Origin: Candidatus Aenigmatarchaeota archaeon
GTDB taxonomy: Archaea > Aenigmatarchaeota > Aenigmatarchaeia > QMZP01
Reading direction: 5' to 3'
NCBI GenBank assembly: GCA_030670085.1
Contig: DAOVCJ010000005.1
Span: 1-44,589 of the forward strand
DNA: 44,589 nucleotides
Positions 23,301-30,012 of the stretch are shown piece after piece. Numbering within the stretch: position 1 is the stretch's first letter; every line of letters begins with the position of its first letter. Position numbers and translations under genes: made by a program. The notes below the pieces were generated by a model. The model had not been told where the DNA came from. It did not search any database and saw only the letters and a list, made by a program, of their open reading frames with translations.

Positions 23301-24890
23301 GAACTACCAGAAACGGATGACAATGAGTACTGTTCACAGACCACTTCGGGTTGTTCAGGTCACAAACTTGGAGTGAGAGATTCCTATGGTTTCTGTGATG
23401 AATACTGTGGCTGCATAGATGACCTGTTCAGCTACTCCTGTGTGGAGGGAGAGTGTGGAGCAGAGTGTGACGAGGACAGCGACTGTCCCTGCCCGCAAGA
23501 TGGGTGCATAGGGCCCGATTACTACGATTATCCTGACTATGGGGAATGCACAGAAGACTGCATGTGTGATGTTGATGAAACGCCCTGTGATGGACCATGC
23601 AAACCAACCATAACCCCAGATGATCCGAGATGTACTCACTATGAATGCGATTATATCGGGCAAGCATGTGTTTTAGCAGAGGGAGAAGCACCTGACGAGT
23701 GTTCCACCTACATGGATTGTATCCACACTGAATGCAACTATGTAAATTTGACCTGTGATATTGTTGAAGCACCGGGAATATACGAATGTATAATCTTCAG
23801 TGACTGCCCGCAGCACACAGAGTGCGATTATATCGGACAGGCATGCATTATAGCAGAGGGAGAAGAGGCAGACGAATGCATAACATATAGCGACTGTCTA
23901 CATACAGAGTGTAATTACATTAATATGACATGTGATTTAGTTGAGACCCCCGGGATTTACGAGTGTGAGACCTTCAGTGACTGCCCACAACACACTATTT
24001 GTGACTATGTTGGACAAGCGTGTGTCATAGTGGAGGGTGAAGGGAAAGATGAATGCTCTACTTATGACGACTGCATCCACACTGTCTGCAGTGACATGAC
24101 CTGTATAACCAATTTGTCCCCTGGAACAGACGAATGTGACACAGATGAGGATTGCTACTATTACACATGCCAAGGCATGTCCTGTGTGGTAGTTCCTGGT
24201 TTTGAATCAGATGAATGTGCTGATGACAGTGACTGCACTGATTACATATGCAATTACGATAACCTTACATGTGACGCTGTTGCAGGAAGCGGTTACGTGG
24301 AGTGCGAGACCTTCGAAGACTGTCCTCAACACAGTGTGTGTGACTTCGTAAATGAACTGTGCATAGTAGTTGAAGGAGCAGGAGATGATGAATGCCAGAC
24401 CTTCGATGACTGCTATTACTGCGGTGATGGAGTTTTGGACCCAGGAGAAGAATGCGAAATCGCAGGAGATTATGCAGGATGGGGCCCATGGGGACACGAA
24501 TACACATGCAAAGAGGATAACACCTATTACCATTGCGTGGACTGCCAGTATGAGCATGTGAATGAGTGTAACTATTACTGCTCTGGAGATTTTGAATGTG
24601 ATGGCATACCACCAATGACATACCTGGAAACGTGCACTGCTTATGGTTACGATTACCTGCAGGATTACTGTAACGAAGTTTGTGAACTGGAGGATAATAA
24701 CTGCGAGGATGATTATTATGGCTGCACTTCAGAACCCGAATGCGATGAATTGGAACCAGATACAGGAGATTGTAATTACATGTGCGAGTACAAGCCATTG
24801 CACGCAGAGTGTAATTACCAGACTCAGACCTGTGACTTGGTTGCGTCCCCAGGTGTGAACGAGTGCCAGACCTTCGAAGACTGTCCATGA
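20364..24890 (+). CDS. Giant cysteine-repeat von Willebrand A protein, 3' end frameshifted
   Basis: A 1508-residue extracellular protein. An N-terminal helix (about 12-35) serves as signal anchor. An acidic Asp/Glu-rich stretch and glycine-rich segment follow (about 70-120). The von Willebrand A domain carries a MIDAS site D352-N-S354-G-S356, then a beta domain. From about residue 640 there are dozens of units of the form CDYxxxxCxxVxGxGxDECxxxxDC, plus larger CGDGxxxPGEECE modules. A block at 22624-23170 recurs at 24340-24886. The frame ends at TGA 24888; the next bases encode ECLVWEDCYY in another frame, showing that a 62-base deletion truncated it. No C-terminal anchor remains. Likely adhesion or cell-cell contact. 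Confidence 0.8.
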   Translation: MVDILNKKGFVKIGVGAGFIIAITVLLFFSSSLLTQIAAPTDLSGNMVDSIGGNQGTSTNKPVLIDVTRLGDEGNDGENDETGESEEDESDDDNNDEPVFISGGGFFGGGGGGIACCPPPTHKVCDYGQQACVVVQGPGDDECTTDEDCYCDPKTPGYWENHLSEAEGLLDCVHDNYDVFDDVENQSDITYVLECSGNCSNMFNKLKKFLLATILNICADYFDLDDAYDGETIEYWIDQSVAEVENGESEMDEYYKDALDAILNGDLECNPESHTVCNYIDMRCDSVVGSGDDECVTYEDCIEECIPPYLEVDKTAEPIEVICEEVTITLEVSGEGEICDGFYPVDVVLVFDNSGSMDDDGWDDNISDWQPIGDAKIAAKAFADLLGTNDKAALVSFNTVATLEQGLTFDKNAVKSAIDGMSAGGWTNMSQGIDYGTQELVSNGRTDTPWIEILLSDGNNNCGMKNPPADCHQRVFDSAQEAADNGIVIYTIALGNNSNQSLMQDIANITGGKFYYAPDSEDLQEIYEEIAEEVTTMAGTNIVVIDYLPSYVELNESTLPPECVYDDIERKITCELDDLHINETVTITFNIYLHQFGYILTNVYPDSGVEYLNYNGTTVFEEFPETYVTSLDCDHTVCNYINMTCDTVLEPGDDECVTFDDCAQHTVCDYIGQVCAIMEGAGDDECSDYSDCFHTECAEGYCIDVQGVGDDQCETDSECRHHECNYVDFICEEIFDIGTNECQTFQDCPQHKVCDFVNELCIIAEGSGDDECQTFDDCYYCGDGILDPGEECEIAGDYAGWGPWGHEYTCKEDNTYYHCVDCQYEHVNECNYYCSGDPSCDGIPPMTYLETCTAYGYDYLQDYCNEVCELEDNNCEDDYYGCTSEPECDELEPDTEYCNYMCQYKPLHTECNYQAQTCELVASPGTNECETFEDCPQHRECDYQLEQCVIVEGSGDDECLVWEDCYYCGDGTVTSPEECELPETDDNEYCSQTTSGCSGHKLGVRDSYGFCDEYCGCIDDLFSYSCVEGECGAECDEDSDCPCPQDGCIGPDYYDYPDYGECTEDCMCDVDETPCDGPCKPTITPDDPRCTHYECDYIGQACVLAEGEAPDECSTYMDCIHTECNYVNLTCDIVEAPGIYECIIFSDCPQHTECDYIGQACIIAEGEEADECITYSDCLHTECNYINMTCDLVETPGIYECETFSDCPQHTICDYVGQACVIVEGEGKDECSTYDDCIHTVCSDMTCITNLSPGTDECDTDEDCYYYTCQGMSCVVVPGFESDECADDSDCTDYICNYDNLTCDAVAGSGYVECETFEDCPQHSVCDFVNELCIVVEGAGDDECQTFDDCYYCGDGVLDPGEECEIAGDYAGWGPWGHEYTCKEDNTYYHCVDCQYEHVNECNYYCSGDFECDGIPPMTYLETCTAYGYDYLQDYCNEVCELEDNNCEDDYYGCTSEPECDELEPDTGDCNYMCEYKPLHAECNYQTQTCDLVASPGVNECQTFEDCP
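22624..23170 (+). repeat. Long direct repeat, copy 1
   Basis: Inside the giant surface gene, this 547-base block aligns without gaps to copy 2, offset by 1716 bases. Encoded proteins are nearly identical (for example GWGPWGHEYTCKEDN and TYLETCTAYGYDYLQDYC in both), indicating recent duplication or gene conversion. Confidence 0.85.
24340..24886 (+). repeat. Long direct repeat, copy 2
   Basis: Second copy of the block at 22624-23170. Similarity continues exactly to base 24886. There the sequence jumps ahead by 62 bases relative to copy 1, which destroys the reading frame. Confidence 0.85.
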
Positions 24891-24984
24891 ATGTCTGGTT
24901 TGGGAAGATTGCTATTATTCTCAGTATCTATTCTCCCTGGAACGCGTAGAATCTTTTCTTCGCAAGAATGTACCCAAGACTTAA
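24889..24984 (+). pseudogene. Orphaned 3' remnant of the giant surface gene
   Basis: Reading from 24889 gives ECLVWEDCYY, matching the same residues encoded at about 23235-23264, then an unrelated tail that stops at 24984. It is the frame-shifted remnant beyond the 62-base deletion. Any original C-terminal anchor beyond it is lost, and the frame runs into the end of the convergent regulator gene. Confidence 0.7.
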
Positions 24985-25467
24985 ACCAAGGATTATCGAG
25001 AAAATCACTAATCCTATAACATGCCAGTAAGGCAGATAAGCAGTCTGTGCACCTACCTCTGGCGGAAGGGTACCTGCCACTTCTCCCATCATATCCCCTG
25101 CCCTTGTCATCAAAGGAGACGATTTGTAAACAGTAGTCTGTATGAAATCGTAGGATGTTAACAGAATAGCAAAAGCTGATAAAACAAGCACGACCCATAT
25201 CTTGGTTTCACCCGGGTTCAGGACATCCTTCCCCTTCCTAGTCAGTTCGTAGTACTTCCACTTATGTCCATCATCCTTCTGAACAACCAGATCTGCCCTG
25301 GAGAGGTTATCCAGGTGCTCCTTTATGGTGGATGGTGACATCCCGAACTCCTTTGAGAGCTCGGTAAGCATCTTCCTCCTCCTGGCCAGGCTTTTCAGAA
25401 TCCCCACACGGGTATCAGAAGCAAGGGTCTTGAACGTCTCCCTGTCCAGTGTGATCTTATCTTCCAT
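24928..25467 (-). CDS. ArsR-like winged-helix regulator with membrane segments
   Basis: A 179-residue protein with an N-terminal winged helix (about residues 8-85). The hallmarks are LASDTRVGILKSLARRRKMLTEL, then MSPSTIKEHLDNLSRADLV as recognition helix, then a wing with KYYELTRKG. Two membrane helices follow (about 92-110 and 150-170) with an exterior loop between. Archaeal ArsR-type proteins of this layout are thought to sense envelope signals while bound to DNA. It faces the damaged surface gene and might regulate neighbouring surface genes, which is inference. The stop lies 37 bases from that gene's TGA. Confidence 0.82.
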   Translation of the reverse strand: MEDKITLDRETFKTLASDTRVGILKSLARRRKMLTELSKEFGMSPSTIKEHLDNLSRADLVVQKDDGHKWKYYELTRKGKDVLNPGETKIWVVLVLSAFAILLTSYDFIQTTVYKSSPLMTRAGDMMGEVAGTLPPEVGAQTAYLPYWHVIGLVIFSIILGLSLGYILAKKRFYAFQGE

Positions 25468-25574
25468 AAAACCAAATCCCCAATATTTAATTCTTTCCGA
25501 ATGCTTTTATAAGATTTCTGATTTTGTGCGGTTTTTACCTAAACTTTATATCGCGCCTGAAACAAATTATAAAC

Positions 25575-25817
25575 ATGGCGAAGTCCACAACCCTTGACAA
25601 GCTCGCAAAGGTACTGGACAGGGCTGCCAAGCTCCTGAGGGGTCCCTACAAGAAAGTTTCTGGGGCAGTGGTTGCTGCACTGTTCGGAGCAGTTCTGAAG
25701 CTCACCCAGATAACAGAAACCTTCCCTCCACCAGCAGATATGATAGGAAACGTAATAATCTTTGCCGCTGTTCTGTTCATAGCAGTGGATCTGTGCAGGG
25801 GTGGATTACTCGATTAA
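25575..25817 (+). CDS. Small membrane protein
   Basis: An 80-residue protein with an amphipathic basic N-terminal segment (LDKLAKVLDRAAKLLRGPYKK) and two hydrophobic helices (about 27-45 and 55-75). Start chosen at MAKSTT because a TATA-like ACTTTATATC lies about 25 bases upstream; a longer start at 25524 would precede that element. No family recognised. The next small gene begins 44 bases after its stop. Confidence 0.65.
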   Translation: MAKSTTLDKLAKVLDRAAKLLRGPYKKVSGAVVAALFGAVLKLTQITETFPPPADMIGNVIIFAAVLFIAVDLCRGGLLD

Positions 25818-25861
25818 GTCTTGAAAATCATGTTTTTAAAAATTCCCACAAAGATTTATGT

Positions 25862-26071
25862 ATGCCGGGAAGAGGGTATACAGTAGAGGAAGCAGAAGAA
25901 TTGCTAGAAACTGCATTGGAGTTTAATAAATATTCAGACAGTGAAGAGAAACTTAAACCACCGTATTCAACAGAAAAAGCCCGTTCTATTTTGAGAAAAA
26001 TAAAAAAATATCCCGAATTCTTTAACAAAGAAATTAAAAAACTCGAGTTAAGTATAAAGGAAATGAAATAA
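25862..26071 (+). CDS. Small helical charged protein
   Basis: A 69-residue, highly charged, mostly helical protein beginning MPGRGYTVEEAEELL. Lys and Glu dominate the C-terminal half and no cysteines are present. A TATA-like GTTTTTAAAAATTC at about 25831-25843 lies about 20-30 bases upstream, which favours this start over 25793, which would overlap the preceding gene. Codons are AT-richer than in neighbouring genes. Its stop directly abuts the stop of the convergent ferritin-like gene (TAATCA). Function unknown. Confidence 0.6.
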   Translation: MPGRGYTVEEAEELLETALEFNKYSDSEEKLKPPYSTEKARSILRKIKKYPEFFNKEIKKLELSIKEMK

Positions 26072-26602
26072 TCATTCTGATTCTTCTGAGGAGTGTTTAA
26101 CCATATCCAGCATTTCGCTCAGCAGGTCGTGGTGGCGACCCTCCCTCTCAGAGAGTATGCGGAAGAAATCATTCCCTTCCCCCCTCAGCACATCTGCAAA
26201 TTTTTCGTAGAAAAACCTTGCTTTCTCTTCGTTTTTCATTGCATTCGTTATTATGTCAACATCGCCGGCATCCATTCTCATTTTCTTCTCCCTCAGGGAC
26301 TCTGCCTTCTGGAAGGCGTCGTCCAGGTTCCCGTAATCGTATTCCAATTTAATCCATTCATCCTTTTCTTCCAGGGATTTCTTAACCTTCTCAAGAATCT
26401 TCTTTTGGAGCTCCTTCTCTTCAGAAAGGAACCTGAAGAAGTGAATCAGCTCATGATTATGAAGAGCTTCTGTCATATGGGAATAGAAAAGCGAATTCTT
26501 CTCCTCTATCCTTATTCCTGCCTCTATCCCCTTCCTGATGTCCAGGTCCTCAGCATCGAGGTCCACTCCGAATTCCTTCTCAATCTCAGTTTTTTCTGTC
26601 AT
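26072..26602 (-). CDS. Ferritin-like duplicated four-helix protein
   Basis: A 176-residue helical protein made of two similar halves. Each contains a helix with EEK (IRIEEKNSLFYSHM and MKNEEKARFFYEKF) and later FFRxLSExE (FFRFLSEEKELQ and FFRILSEREGRHH). The second half keeps an ExxxH-type ligand pattern, as in rubrerythrin and ferritin di-iron sites; the first half seems to have lost its histidine. A role in iron handling or peroxide defence is plausible but not shown. It has no rubredoxin domain. It is convergent with the small charged-protein gene with zero bases between stops. Confidence 0.7.
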   Translation of the reverse strand: MTEKTEIEKEFGVDLDAEDLDIRKGIEAGIRIEEKNSLFYSHMTEALHNHELIHFFRFLSEEKELQKKILEKVKKSLEEKDEWIKLEYDYGNLDDAFQKAESLREKKMRMDAGDVDIITNAMKNEEKARFFYEKFADVLRGEGNDFFRILSEREGRHHDLLSEMLDMVKHSSEESE

Positions 26603-26672
26603 GGTTATACTTTGGAGTAGATAAATTTATGCTTTCAAGAACCCAGTTCCCTAGCCTAAGGAAATCCGAGGC

Positions 26673-26885
26673 TTACATTCCTGCCCTTGTTTTGTAAGCT
26701 TCGTAAATAGCATACAACCAGATTATGATAGGCACAATGGCTATCCAAGCGCTGTAGTTGAATGTTGCCCAGACAGTGGCAAGATAAACCACTATCAGGC
26801 CAATAGCCTTTGCTGCCATTCTGTTGTATGCCTGTCCCAGACCAGGAAGTATTGCGCTCAATACTCCAGCCAAATATTTCTGCAT
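26673..26885 (-). CDS. Small membrane protein with SAILPGLGQ motif
   Basis: A 70-residue membrane protein. VLSAILPGLGQAYNR near the N-terminus is characteristic of a widespread small family (TM2/DUF5683-like) of unknown role. Two more hydrophobic helices follow. The start at MQKYLAG is preferred; a frame open from 27038 includes a non-conserved cysteine-rich segment overlapping the divergent gene's promoter. A TATA-like CTTTATAAAG at 26918-26927 lies about 35 bases upstream. Confidence 0.75.
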   Translation of the reverse strand: MQKYLAGVLSAILPGLGQAYNRMAAKAIGLIVVYLATVWATFNYSAWIAIVPIIIWLYAIYEAYKTRAGM

Positions 26886-26942
26886 AGTTAACACCTTGCA
26901 TAATAACTCGACGAAAGCTTTATAAAGGTTTCGCTTATTGAC

Positions 26943-27030
26943 GTTTATAAACCTTTCTCTTGTACTGGGTTTTTGAGTAAACAGTGTCAGAAATCCGCAG
27001 CCATGCCAGCAGCCATATTTTTTATATATC
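26943..27030 (+). promoter_or_regulatory. TATA-like elements before zinc-ribbon membrane gene
   Basis: GTTTATAAAC (26943-26952) and TTTTTTATATATC (27016-27029) lie upstream of the 27050 gene; the second has leaderless spacing. AAAGGTTT and AAACCTTT form an inverted repeat around the first, next to the opposite-strand TATA box of the 26885 gene. Confidence 0.4.
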
Positions 27031-27049
27031 TCCTGCATTAATTATTAAT

Positions 27050-27535
27050 ATGGGCAAATACCTCAGCATTATAGGACTTTTCGTGATCGGTATAATAATA
27101 GTTATTGCTGGTGTCTACTACTTCATTACAAGCGCAGCAGAAACCTTTGAGTACCAGCTTGGAATCATTCTGATGCTGATTGGTTTACTGGTAACAGGAG
27201 TCGGAGCGATAAGGGGAAAGAGGACAATGAGGAGTGTAGGATACTTTGCCCAGTATCCGCCGGGAGCTCCTGCCCGGCCAGCACCTGCTCAGCCGAGGCC
27301 GGCTCCGGAAACCCCGCCAGCAGGTCCAGAACCACCAACCCAGACCCCTGCACCAAGGCCAACACCATCGGTCCCTGCAACCCAGCCCGCTAAGGCAGGA
27401 GCAAAGCCGGCAAAAACACCAGAGAAGGTGGTAAAGGTTCTTGTTTGCCCCAAGTGCGGGTCAGAGAACCAGGTCACGGATATGTTTTGCTTCAACTGCG
27501 GCAAGAAACTGAGACCAAAGAGAGCAGCTAAGTAA
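27050..27535 (+). CDS. Membrane protein with proline-rich linker and zinc ribbon
   Basis: A 161-residue protein with two N-terminal membrane helices (about 5-25 and 35-55). A long Pro/Ala-rich linker follows (about 70-125, APARPAPAQPRPAPETPPAG and similar), then a C-terminal zinc ribbon CPKCGSENQVTDMFCFNCGKKL. The layout places a zinc module on a flexible arm on one side of the membrane, as in several archaeal proteins that recruit partners. Start chosen at MGKYLSIIG after a TATA element. Its stop abuts that of the convergent 79-residue protein (TAATCA). Confidence 0.72.
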   Translation: MGKYLSIIGLFVIGIIIVIAGVYYFITSAAETFEYQLGIILMLIGLLVTGVGAIRGKRTMRSVGYFAQYPPGAPARPAPAQPRPAPETPPAGPEPPTQTPAPRPTPSVPATQPAKAGAKPAKTPEKVVKVLVCPKCGSENQVTDMFCFNCGKKLRPKRAAK

Positions 27536-27775
27536 TCACTTGTTTGAAAGAAAACCAAGCTTGCTTTTTATTTTTGCACAGTTTTCAGAATTACCGAAAC
27601 AAAAAAGTGCCAGAGTCCCGATGGGGAGTTCTTCAAGATCATCTTTACAGCTGTAAGGCCACTCCCTCATATTAAGTTGATAACATGGATGTTTTCCTCT
27701 TAGTTCATTAATGGTGCTTCTAAATTCTTCTGGAACAGCATTCAATCCTTTACCTTCTCCTGTGTAGTCTGTCAT
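27536..27775 (-). CDS. Small cysteine-containing orphan protein
   Basis: A 79-residue soluble protein with cysteines in HPCYQLN, YSCKDD, LFCFGNSENC. No family recognised. A clear minus-strand promoter (GCTTATAAAAC, about 27801-27812) is placed 26-37 bases upstream, like the one before the 70-residue orphan at 12213. Codon use is AT-rich relative to neighbours. It is convergent with the zinc-ribbon gene with no intervening base. Confidence 0.55.
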   Translation of the reverse strand: MTDYTGEGKGLNAVPEEFRSTINELRGKHPCYQLNMREWPYSCKDDLEELPIGTLALFCFGNSENCAKIKSKLGFLSNK

Positions 27776-27845
27776 AATCTCGTAAATAAGTAAGCAGTAA
27801 GTTTTATAAGCTTTTATTTTTATTCATCTTCGGGAAATAATAATT

Positions 27846-28757
27846 ATGAAGGTATGGATTTCTTTATTCCTGGTTATTCTGATCGTTATGGTCAGCGGCT
27901 GCGCTGAGCCGACCCATGAAGAACTGGTGTTGTGCTCAACAGATGCTGACTGCATATGCGGTCTGATACTGGTGACAGACCAGTGCTACATGGGGAACAG
28001 GTTCTTTATAGAGCCGAGTGACAGGTGTTTTCGCCTGTGTTTCGCTGACGATACCAGGAAACCCAAGTGTATCAGTGGAGAGTGTAAATGGGTTAAGATT
28101 AAAAAAGAACAGCCGGATTTTCCGGTTGCTGATATAATTTACGGAGTAATCCAGGAGGAGGATAACCTTACAGAGGTCACTGTCAAAAACACAGGACCCG
28201 TGGCATTCTCCCCCACTCTAAAACTAACCATAACAAGGGATAATGTGGGCGTTTACAGCACAGAGATGGAATACGAGACACTTGAACCCGGCTCGAGCCA
28301 GGCCAAGCAAATTCCGATACCGCCCAGGGAGGAAGTAGGTGAATGGTTCTACAACATAAGTCTGGTGGATGTTGAGGGAAGGCTGATAAACCATTCATCC
28401 GTCGTCAAAGTAAAGCTCCCGGAGCCAGTAATAGAGGCATACATGGAGTATCTCCTTGAAGAATCCTATCTTGTCCTCAAAAACATAAGCATGGGTGTCA
28501 GGAACGTGGGCAACGTGACCTTCATACCACTGGTTGAAATGGACATTTTAAGGAGAGGGGAAGTCGTACACATTGAGACCAAAACCTACAAATCCCTCGG
28601 CCCAGGAGTCACTGAAACAGGGGAGTTTATACTCCCAGTCCTGGATAACGCAACCTATATGTTCGCTTTCGTTCTGAAGGAGAAGCTAACACTCGAGGAT
28701 CTCGACAAGGTGAATTTCAACATCACAATAGGTACCAACATCACAACAGGTAGCTGA
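27846..28757 (+). CDS. Lipoprotein with CARDB-like domains
   Basis: A 303-residue exported protein. The signal peptide ends in a lipobox VSGC19, so it is probably lipid-anchored outside the cell. A cysteine-rich stretch follows (CSTDADCICG to CISGEC, about 29-80), then two beta domains with VTVKNTGPVAFSPTLKL and GVRNVGNVTFIPLVEM, which resemble CARDB-type cell-adhesion repeats. C-terminal sequons (NITIGTNITT) suit N-glycosylation. No enzymatic motif is visible. A TATA-like element lies 23-36 bases upstream. Confidence 0.72.
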   Translation: MKVWISLFLVILIVMVSGCAEPTHEELVLCSTDADCICGLILVTDQCYMGNRFFIEPSDRCFRLCFADDTRKPKCISGECKWVKIKKEQPDFPVADIIYGVIQEEDNLTEVTVKNTGPVAFSPTLKLTITRDNVGVYSTEMEYETLEPGSSQAKQIPIPPREEVGEWFYNISLVDVEGRLINHSSVVKVKLPEPVIEAYMEYLLEESYLVLKNISMGVRNVGNVTFIPLVEMDILRRGEVVHIETKTYKSLGPGVTETGEFILPVLDNATYMFAFVLKEKLTLEDLDKVNFNITIGTNITTGS

Positions 28758-28799
28758 TTCTCAGAACAAATTTAAGCGAGCGCAGGCAATTAAGAATAT

Positions 28800-29045
28800 A
28801 TGGTAATGAGAAAAACCCTTATACTCTCGCTTATATTGGGCCTGTTTGTAACCGGTTACATAAACCTTTCCGGTGCAGGGGAACCCATTGCAATGAGCAT
28901 GAACCAGGCAGCCCTGGAAACAAGTTTCGGGGCAACGGGCCAGGCCATCGCTTCCTTTGCTCTTAGCAGCTTCATAGTCTACATAATAGTGGTTGCCGCA
29001 ATCTACCTGATCCTGAGAAGCATCCTGAAGAGCTTCAGCAAGTGA
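28800..29045 (+). CDS. Small exported or membrane protein
   Basis: An 81-residue protein with a signal-peptide-like N-terminal helix (about 5-25, ending SGAGEP), a short polar exterior segment, and a C-terminal membrane helix (about 55-75) with a basic end. Two candidate ATGs (28800 and 28806) are in frame. AAATTTAAGCG (28767-28777) gives TATA spacing. It may accompany the upstream lipoprotein. No family recognised. Confidence 0.6.
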   Translation: MVMRKTLILSLILGLFVTGYINLSGAGEPIAMSMNQAALETSFGATGQAIASFALSSFIVYIIVVAAIYLILRSILKSFSK

Positions 29046-29059
29046 TTAACTTTTCTAGA

Positions 29060-29863
29060 TTACTTTTTCACTGCTTTTAATCTGTATAAAGAAAATTCCC
29101 TATCCTGGCCTATTATATGTGGAACGTATCGACCAGATGAAATTTTCAGATTTTTGATCAGATTTTCGTCATTTCTTTCAGGAATCCAGAGGCAGACAAC
29201 GTTTCCTTTCCCCCCAGCCTTTGAATGGTTTTTGGCTCTGTACATAGCCTGGTCTACTTTATCATAAATTAGACTACTAACATAGCCAATTTTATCATTA
29301 GCTTTACACTGCTCCATTTGTTTCCCTAGCCATGATCTGTCCAGTGCAGTAGCTCCTATATCCAAATCCACATTAAGATACGTGGGATTTTTTTTATCAC
29401 CGACATTTATGTATATTTCTTCTGTCTTTAAGGGCAGAGTGAATATAATATGATAAAGACCACGGTTTCCCTTACCCCTTAAAACTATTCCAAACTCGTC
29501 ACCACCTGTCCTGGCAGGTGTATCAGAGCGTCTTATAGATTTAACTATCTTTTTTGCAACGCCCCTCAAAGCATCATCCCCCATCGGATGGCCATATGTG
29601 TTGTTTATATCATCAAAATCAGCTATGTCTATTATCACTTCCCCCACATCATAGAGTTCTCTGTCCATTGCCGATATCGCTTCTTTCATCTCCCTATCAA
29701 AAGACCTGCGATTAGAAATCTCTGTCAAGAAATCAGTTGATCGATCTTCGGCCAAATGATCTATCAATACTTTTACATTCGAATCCAATCTACTAATATC
29801 TTTCTTCTTCACTCCGTGTTCTTTCATTACATCACGAAGGGGATCGAATTCATATTCAACCAT
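29060..29863 (-). CDS. GGDEF-domain protein (putative diguanylate cyclase)
   Basis: A 267-residue protein with a short helical N-terminus (1-40) and one GGDEF domain. TDFLTEISNRRSF opens the domain. Active-site pieces, by comparison with PleD, are present: metal ligand D79 in IDIADF, guanine-binding N87 and D96 (GHPMGDDAL), the signature G120-G-D-E-F124, and lysine K211 in AMYRAK. The inhibitory-site RxxD (R111, D114) lies five residues before GGDEF. D84 replaces the usual lysine of FKxIND. A start at 30004 would add 47 non-conserved residues; the start at 29863 has GTGAT upstream and a conserved leader. GGDEF proteins are rare in archaea. AT-rich codons suggest acquisition. Confidence 0.88.
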   Translation of the reverse strand: MVEYEFDPLRDVMKEHGVKKKDISRLDSNVKVLIDHLAEDRSTDFLTEISNRRSFDREMKEAISAMDRELYDVGEVIIDIADFDDINNTYGHPMGDDALRGVAKKIVKSIRRSDTPARTGGDEFGIVLRGKGNRGLYHIIFTLPLKTEEIYINVGDKKNPTYLNVDLDIGATALDRSWLGKQMEQCKANDKIGYVSSLIYDKVDQAMYRAKNHSKAGGKGNVVCLWIPERNDENLIKNLKISSGRYVPHIIGQDREFSLYRLKAVKK

Positions 29864-29901
29864 ATTTATCACTAATAAATGGTTAATTAAGCTATTTAAA
29901 T
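29861..29901 (-). promoter_or_regulatory. Shared promoter-leader motif, copy A
   Basis: The 38 bases before the GGDEF start match the region before the 32984 start at 35 of 41 positions including the ATG, without gaps. It contains a TATA-like TTTAAATAG, an AT-rich stretch with TTAATTAAC, and GTGAT as ribosome site six bases before the ATG. Confidence 0.65.
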
Positions 29902-30012
29902 GCTTTACGGGACGGCTCCTGTGCCCAGTTCTGAGCCATTTTTGGGCATTTTTGACCCCCTTACCCCAACAAAACCACCCCATTTTTAAGGGTTCTGGGA
30001 CCAATTATAAAC

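Noticed and set aside
20364-24888. Long antisense frames across the cysteine-repeat gene
   Set aside because: They are rich in His, Ser and Arg and mirror the repeated codons of the sense strand; they lack start context and protein-like composition.
24888-24890. TGA read as selenocysteine or programmed frameshift
   Set aside because: The mismatch to copy 1 is a 62-base gap rather than a slippery site, and no SECIS-like stem is apparent; deletion explains it better.
26984-27049. N-terminal extension of the zinc-ribbon membrane protein from a GTG
   Set aside because: The added residues are not hydrophobic or conserved-looking, and a TATA box lies between the GTG and the chosen ATG.
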